Shown here piece by piece: positions 57,214 through 64,000 of a stretch of 64,000 nucleotides of DNA; position 1 is the first letter of the stretch, and the number at the start of each line of letters is the position of its first letter. A program made the position numbers and the translations under genes. The DNA comes from Tubiluchus corallicola (taxonomy: Eukaryota; Priapulida; Priapulimorpha; Priapulimorphida; Tubiluchidae): positions 62,001 through 126,000 of the forward strand of contig JAQGDQ010000169.1 of NCBI GenBank assembly GCA_030141605.1, written 5' to 3'. Below the pieces are notes generated by a model that worked only from the letters and a program-made list of their open reading frames with translations, did no database searches and was not told the DNA's origin.

Positions 57214-57340
57214 GATCTTTCGTTTGAAGGTAACATATAAATTTTAACAAATTATAAGATTTATCACACTAACTTTTATTTAATTATAAATCATAGTACA
57301 CTTGTTGATAGTAGCGTACACTGGTACTAGCAGGAACAGC

Positions 57341-57917
57341 CATGGGCGCCGGGAGGCAGACGCACGTGCGTCCAAAGAATTTCTTGAGAAAATTTTTTAC
57401 AGCTAAATGAAGTTTTAGCAGTAAGCTAAGACACACATCAACCCTTTGTTTGTTTGCGCAATCCCCGAGCAGTTAGCTGATTTCCATAGTGAAGTTGTGT
57501 TTAAGTATATCACTTACATAGAGTTGATTCTCTTATCGATTTCCGTTGTCTACAGTTTTTTGCTAACTGTAACTGCACACTAAACAAATTAAGCTTCAGT
57601 AATGGGTCATCCGCAATGTAGTGCATTACGAACTTGCTTTTAAGATACACTGTATATGACTACTAAAATAGAATACAATAAATATTACCTAGTTAAATAT
57701 AGGTTACATGTATTTATTAAAGCAGAATTTTTCACGTTTGAGGAAGTCTATGTACCTGAGTTTAGATCTCATTTGAGGTTTCCAAAATGCCCTTAAATAC
57801 AGGTAAATGCGCTGGTGGTCGGGGTTCCGCCCTGATCCCGCTAGGGAAGCTTACTGCGCTCCCCAGAACCCCTAGCTGCTTGTGCGTCCAATTTTTTAAC
57901 CTCTGGCGGCGCCCATG
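57341..57917. mobile_element. hAT-type MITE with perfect 8-bp target duplication
   Basis: GGAACAGC occurs immediately left (57,333-57,340) and right (57,918-57,925). The ends are CATGGGCGCCGG and, reverse complemented, CATGGGCGCCGCC. A GGACGCAC-type word is also shared inside both ends (GTGCGTCC at 57,367 and near 57,881). Eight-bp duplications are diagnostic of hAT transposition. The 577-bp interior has no transposase and is GC-richer than its surroundings. It ends 128 bp upstream of the BDH2 start codon. Confidence 0.85.
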
Positions 57918-60589
57918 GGAACAGCTACCAACGTCTGCCTTGTAGAACTGTCACTGCTATGTAATACCTGTACCCGGTAACTATTCTTCCAATTTTTCAA
58001 AACGGGCAAAAATTAAAAAAAAAAATTACTAAGTACAAAGAAAACTGTTTTAGCAGTTAAAAGCTAACTTCAAATGCTGTAAATGAAGGTGTTCAATAGA
58101 TGAAATCTTTTAGCACGAATAAGGCAGAAATCCATAATGCCTTTTGCGTGTCATTTTTGACGACTGCTTTTGTCTACACTACACTTAAAGTTTTATAAAG
58201 CATCGATAGCATAAGAGTTGTTTTATAAGGTGCATATCAATTGCAAATAAATTCTTGCACACTACCCACTTTTCAGCTACATAACCAATATAAAATTATT
58301 AATGACTACCTAGTATTCAGTAACTCACTATAGACACTACTGACTCATATTTTATTTTTTAATTTTTTTTTACGTTTATTATAATTGAACGTTTAATAAC
58401 TCTGTCTGTCACTTCATACTAACATGTTGCAATGAGTTAGGAAAAAATCCAGGAATAAGTCAGGAACACAAATTACTTTTTTTTACAAAAGTTATAGTGG
58501 GTTGGTTTTTTTCATGATTTACTTTGACTGTATTGTTTTAACAAATGGTAACAAAATCTGCTTTAATAATGAATGGCTGAACATATATTATAAGCGAAGC
58601 ACTTTTAACACGGAAACTGTAAAACATGTCAACGAAAATGCTAACTATTGCAAAGTTATTGCTAAAAAATTTCATACTGTAAACGGTTAAAATAATTAAA
58701 ATAACGTGTTTTATGTTCACATATTATTATTAAATTTAATAAAATTAGAAATTTTGTTGAATATTAAAGTTACGTTAAAAAATTATACTTAAACTAACTT
58801 GAACTTTCAATATGAATATCATTAATATTTTTTAACGTAATACTAAATTTTTTCTAGGTGCCAAAAATTACAAATCTAATTAACAAATAATGTTACAGTA
58901 ATAATAATTTCGTGTTGGTAGAGAGATTTTAAATATACATTTTCAACAGGCAGCGAAATTTTAGCAGCTACACTGCGCAAGATCAGAAACGTCAGAGAAT
59001 AATAGTTTGATAAAGCTGGGTACTTTCTGCGTCACAAAATTGACAAAGGTAAAAATCTTCACGATACAGGATTTGAGATGTGTATGGAGTTTTTGAGCAT
59101 AAAGACATTAGAAACTCGTATGTCATCTATTCTTCCTACACAGTTATACCCAAGTTAAAGTAACTTGTTATGCCGGTTATTTGAATAACATAAAATTTTT
59201 TACACTAAACTTGTTGAAAATTGAAACACATTATCGATAATAAGTATTGTACAGTTTTCATCGAAATCTCTAAAGACACACTTAGAACAGATTATATACA
59301 TTTGTTAGCTTCTGCAGAACATCATTGTAAAAAACTAACTTAAGATACGGGCAAACGTCATGAACAAAAAAGAGGAATACGGAAGAAAGAAAGAGACAAA
59401 GAAAGAAAAAAAGGAAAAAAGGGAGAACGAGAAAGAGAGAGAGAAGAGAGAGAGAGAGAGAACGACAAAAAGAAAGGACGAAGATGGAAAGCAGTGATAG
59501 TGCACTACTTTTTACTTGTACACTATGGCAATGTTGTGCGTTGAGTTGCAGTACAAAACAATTGAATAATGTTGTATGCTAAATAGGTCAAAATACATTT
59601 CATAAACGTACTTCATTTTTTAATTTTAAGCAAAGTGCTTTCGATGGCGTTGTACAGTAAAACATCATAGTTACAGGTGCACAATTAAAAAATATAACGC
59701 TAATAAACTCATTTAAAAATTTTGCACAAAACATACAAAATTAATCTCCTACAGGAAATAAATATAGTAAAACATAAGTTATTACTGAAGTCTACAACAG
59801 TTGGAATTTATTGTAATAATTTTTAAAGAGCTGTGTCTTCAAATGTTTTTTAAATAGTATCACAGTTCAAATATTCTAATGTCGCGAGGCAAAGATTTCC
59901 AGTATTTCGGAGAAATAGAAGAAAATCCAATGTTTCCAAAAGTCTTTTTCCTATGAAAAGGTACCAAAAGTTATTATGGGAAGATGTACTTGCCCAGGAA
60001 ACGTCAAAAAAAAAGAAAAATAAAGAAGAGAAGAGGCAAAGAAACGCTGAAATAAAGAAATAAAAAATGTGCGTTGATCTCTGTCCATTATATCTTTTAG
60101 CGACCTCAAGAGGAATACTTTCTATTAGAAATTATGCCATCAAGTAAATCAAGCCTATTTGCCAGATAAATTACTGAATTCTTAAAATGGTAAATTAGAC
60201 GCGCCAGCTTATTATAGAAAATTATGGTGGGTTTGTTATTGATCGCAACTCTTTAGTTGCCTGTATTACGAACAAAACACATTTTCAGATTTCTTGAAGT
60301 ATTTCGTACGACATTTAATTAACTTAGTGTACCGAATTGCTGAATGATGTGATATTATCATCAATAATTTGTTGTTGTAAAGTTTTTTGTACGTAATGTA
60401 TATCAAGCATAATTGTGCTAGTTATATACATAAAATTATTTATATACATTTACATGCACAGTATTACAATAATTTATGACATAGAAGCGAGGAATATGGC
60501 AAACTCGCCTGAGAAGCATCAGATATTGTTTGAAACATATGAAATAGCAAGAAAGACAGCGTAACAGTGTCTTAGCAAAATATCTGAGG

Positions 60590-60985
60590 AACTTACCAGC
60601 GGTCAATGACAAAGTGTACTGTGCACAGCAACACAATCTACTAAAAGAGAAAGTTTTAAACAGAAGCTCTACAAAGAATTTAACCGAAAACCCCAAGCAT
60701 ACCAGAGAATACTATAGGAAAATGCCGCATAGCCATCTCTCGACTAAAAGGGTACAATCGCATCACTTAAGAATTGAGACCGGTAGATGGGAAGGTGGAG
60801 ATTGAAGCCACAGACTATGTACACATGGAGAGACACAAACATGTACTAAAGAACTACAACTTGACTAGTGAAATTAGAAGAAAATACACCAATATGAACC
60901 TTTCTGCACTGTCTACTATTATGGAGAGTAATCATGCATTTGAAACTTGCTTTCAACCGTTAGAAAGTTTTCAAAACTAAAAAGA
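60590..60985 (+). mobile_element. LINE C-terminal relic
   Basis: Across three frames the translation gives HSHLSTKRVQSHHLRIETGR (about 60,727-60,786), HRLCTHGET and EIRRKYTNMNLSALSTIMES. This is the order seen at the zinc-finger-containing C-terminus of CR1/RTE-like ORF2 proteins (HxLxIExGR...RxCxxC...). Frameshifts separate the blocks, and no RT motif precedes them. Confidence 0.5.
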
Positions 60986-61163
60986 GTAATTTTATTAATA
61001 TTTGTTGTTCTCTTAAGACATCAAACTACAATGTATAACCACTTTTTCTATTGCTGGTTAGTACAACTATTTCATTTTAAATACTAATGTGACACACTTG
61101 TGACTAATTCTTACGAAAAGAATAATGAACAGTAAATTTTATTGTATTTATAGTCCATAAACT

Positions 61164-61164
61164 A

Positions 61165-61253
<89 letters not shown>
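61164..61253. repeat. (ACT)n microsatellite
   Basis: Nearly 30 perfect ACT units. The perfection implies recent expansion. Confidence 0.95.
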
Positions 61254-62054
61254 TGGCTATATATTTTTGCTATATAGAATATATAAACATATAATTTTAT
61301 AAAAATGCTTTAAAATTAATGATTTATAAATACTGGGAACAGAAAATTTAAAACTAGAAGACAACTGTTAAGCGTCTGCATTGAGCCCTGTTATCTCCAA
61401 ATGATCAATGTTACAGACTTTGTCAGTACCGTTCTGGTACATACGCGTAGGTGCTCAGGATTATGACAACGTATTTTTCAGACGGTTTTGTATACCTGCC
61501 AAGCACGCACTTTACCATAGGTGAAAAGTCGTTTTTTTTCCAAATGCAGTTTTTAATAAAGAGCCCATAAATAGTGAAGAGTGTATATTTTACATTTATA
61601 TTGAGTCTGGACGCGTTGCCTTAATCTACATAATCATGTGGGCTAATTATGCATACGAGACAAAGTTGCATTTCGCGGAGGCATTCGTGTCCAGTGGCGT
61701 TGTCAGCATTATGATGGAGTGGTCAGTCGGTAGCCAGCCGTTTCCGTTCTCAGCTTATGAATAATAAACAACAGACGCAAGAAGTAGGGGAGGGGTAATT
61801 CAAAGTTTGACACCCGACAGGCATTTCATGCGTTTCAGCACTTTTGTAGTGTGAATGTTTCATAAACTAATGAATTTTCACAAAATACTAGTACCTCAAG
61901 TTTTCGACAACCCGAGCTGTTTACAGAAAATAGCGCTTTTAACGATTTTCAAGAGTCTTTCTCATAGAACGCTTATGTGATCGGCAAACGACGTTGCTTA
62001 TCTCCCCCACTATGGTAAATTCTCGACAGAACTCTCTTTCCTGTTAGTTCCATA

Positions 62055-62190
62055 AGTAGTGGACATTCGAGTAGTGGACATTTGGGCAGTAGACACTTGG
62101 GCAGTGGATAATTGGGTAGTGGAAAGTTGAGCCCGCACACACTTGAGCAGAGGAATTCGAACAGTGTACACTTGAGCAGCGCAATTTAAA
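62055..62190 (+). repeat. degenerate tandem array, period about 15-16 bp
   Basis: Nine units of the loose form AGTGGACA(C/T)TTGGGC follow one another between 62,055 and 62,190, with unit length 14-16. It differs in sequence from the array at 618-882 but has the same period. Confidence 0.7.
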
Positions 62191-62253
62191 CATTAAATAC
62201 TGTAATACAAATGCTACAGAAAAAATTCAATGGAGCACTACCTGGCTATTTTT

Positions 62254-62612
62254 TACCTACTTACCAACCTACCTATCTAGATAGCTAACTACCAACTTGC
62301 CCACCTACCTCTACCTACCTACCTACTTACCTTCCTACCTACCTACCTACCTACCTACCTACCTACCTACCTGCCTACCTACCTACCTACCTACCTACCT
62401 ACTTACCTACCTACCTACCTACCTACCTACCTACCTACCTACCTACCTACCTACATAACTACCTGACTGACTGACTGACTGACTGACTGACTGACTGATT
62501 GACGGACGGACGGACGGACTCACTGACTGACTAACTAAATAACTAACCAGCAAACTAACTAACTAAATAACTACTAGTTGACTGACCGACTGACTAACTG
62601 ACCAACAAACTG
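62254..62612. repeat. compound tetranucleotide satellite (ACCT, TGAC, GGAC, AACT)
   Basis: About 35-40 ACCT units (62,300-62,454) grade into about 9 TGAC units (62,464-62,498). Then come 4 GGAC units (62,502-62,518) and irregular GACT/AACT units up to about 62,612. Each block differs from the next by a single base change in the unit. Confidence 0.9.
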
Positions 62613-63143
62613 CTTGTACGTTAATGGTTTTGTCAACCATTCGTTGCAAATTTTCTGTATTTTACATCAATTTTTCTAGATTTAAATGCTATTTTGTGAT
62701 CTTTTTCCAATGTTTGGAAAGTAGGCGCGTAAAATATCTGCAATGGCGTTTTGTGACGCAAGGTTAGGGAGTAACCGGTGTTGCCTCTCTTTATTATAGC
62801 CATGGATTTATGACGTCATTATCGTCTGTTGATAATGTTAAAGGTAATTGCTTGTACGAAATATAAAGACTTCGTCATTATCGTTATTTTTCTAATAATC
62901 ATTTTATGGACACGGAGTGTGGCTGGAGTACTGCAGCGGCACATATAAATTACTGTAGGTCTATAATAATAATAATGATGATGAAGACCTTGTTTATAGC
63001 ACAACAAGCGCAGGGGAGAAAAGGGAGAATTTGGGGAGATACTAAAAATTGTTTCATTTATTCCTTCCTAATGTTTATTAATGCAAGTGACGTTAACAAA
63101 AATCATACGGAAAGTCAATTAAGGTAAGAAACGCTCCTAAAAG

Positions 63144-63146
<3 letters not shown>

Positions 63147-63238
<92 letters not shown>
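63147..63238. repeat. (AG)n microsatellite, about 46 units
   Basis: An uninterrupted dinucleotide run, read as (CT)n on the other strand. The Ser/Leu or Arg/Glu reading frames across it are not genes. Confidence 0.95.
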
Positions 63239-63241
<3 letters not shown>

Positions 63242-64000
63242 CTATGATCAACCTTTCTTGCAGTGTCATTTTTTGTTGAAGTACCAAGTAATTGTGTTTC
63301 AGATTTATGTGCGTTCTCTTCGAATGTTACTTCATTGCTTCGAGTGAGAATGTTTGTATTTGTGGAAATATAATTAGTTTCTGAAGTTAACACCAACACT
63401 AGAAAAAGTTATGGGTTCCACGTAGAACAACCAGTAATGCCTTTGCTTTTTTAATCCACACAGACATTTCTAACGTGCATCTCAAACAAGATATAATTGG
63501 TTAAATGTGATTTTGCCCCACCATCGTTTGTAATTTATTCCAAATATCAGCATGTTAAAGACCAAGGGATCGACAAATTGATTAACTGGCCACGTGACTT
63601 TCACCGACATCGATATATCACTGTCCTTACCTGTGCCTGTATGTATCTGTATTACGTATTTGACCGAGCTTTGTTATTCATTGGAGCAAATAATAAACTG
63701 CTACCAAAGAATGATGTAGCAATTTGTGTGTGTATATGTGTATAATTATGAAATATATTCTACATGTGTAGAGCAGAGCATGATATCAGGCATAACTAAC
63801 AAGCTAAGTGTGCATGATTAACAATTTTGTTAGCTATGCCCTCTTGCACACGGCACCTGGATGGATGCCTTCAGGATTATTGGTAGGTACTCTTTTATGT
63901 TGATAAGAACAAACATTGTTATGTCATTGCTTTATTTTTATCTACTGGCTATGCCGTCCTCACTTGCTATGTATAATGGAAATGCTCAATAATTTATGCA

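Larger units (their letters stand above)
57926..64000. other. gene-free right end with repeats
   Basis: No exon with family resemblance was found on either strand. It contains a purine-rich GA/GAAA tract (59,390-59,465), a LINE C-terminal relic (60,590-60,985), and three long microsatellites plus a degenerate tandem array listed separately. A CRE-like TGACGTCA is at about 62,811, without an assigned gene. Confidence 0.5.

Noticed and set aside
63093-63399. Two minus-strand frames with long Ser-Leu runs
   Set aside because: They exist only because the (AG)n microsatellite has no stop codons.

Overview
The window is nuclear DNA of an animal. It is AT-rich (judged by eye, not computed), its genes are split by GT-AG introns, and it carries many degenerate transposable elements, microsatellites and TTAGGG-type repeats. 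The lineage cannot be fixed from the sequence alone. The gene set (calcipressin, IDH3 beta, sideroflexin-2, BDH2/DHRS6, a C2H2 zinc-finger protein) together with CR1-like, PHD/CCCH-ORF1, pogo, hAT and TTAA-type elements fits an invertebrate metazoan such as a sponge, cnidarian or lophotrochozoan.

Layout. 1-3.5 kb: intergenic DNA with simple repeats and a degenerate ~16-bp tandem array. 3.5-8.0 kb, minus strand: complete four-exon calcipressin (RCAN) gene. 9.2-12.3 kb: remnants of two LINEs. 14.35-14.83 kb: pogo-type MITE. 15.8-16.4 kb, minus: six-finger C2H2 protein. 17.1-27.3 kb: nested retroelement block. In it a plus-strand LINE is split by a gag-protease-only LTR element, and a minus-strand LINE (PHD + CCCH ORF1, endonuclease) is split by a 5'-truncated plus-strand LINE. 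27.4-37.5 kb, plus: complete eight-exon IDH3B-like gene, with a LINE relic in intron 2 and a 2.1-kb TTAA-flanked transposon in intron 6. 41.6-45.0 kb, minus: complete ten-exon sideroflexin-2 gene. 50.2-57.2 kb, minus: complete eight-exon BDH2 gene, with a pogo element and a 5S-like SINE in intron 2 and a hAT MITE 128 bp upstream of its start codon. 57.9-64 kb: gene-free, with a LINE tail and long microsatellites.

I reconstructed exon joins by hand. In all four spliced genes the phases close exactly, giving 227, 378, 329 and 245 codons. Three of the genes act in mitochondrial or ketone/iron metabolism: the IDH3 regulatory subunit in the TCA cycle, a mitochondrial inner-membrane sideroflexin, and a cytosolic ketone-body/siderophore-type dehydrogenase. 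They have separate promoters and are not an operon. The most unusual material is in the repeats: the LINE ORF1 architecture, the nested insertions, the 5S-like SINE candidates, and the duplicated flanks around the TTAA element.
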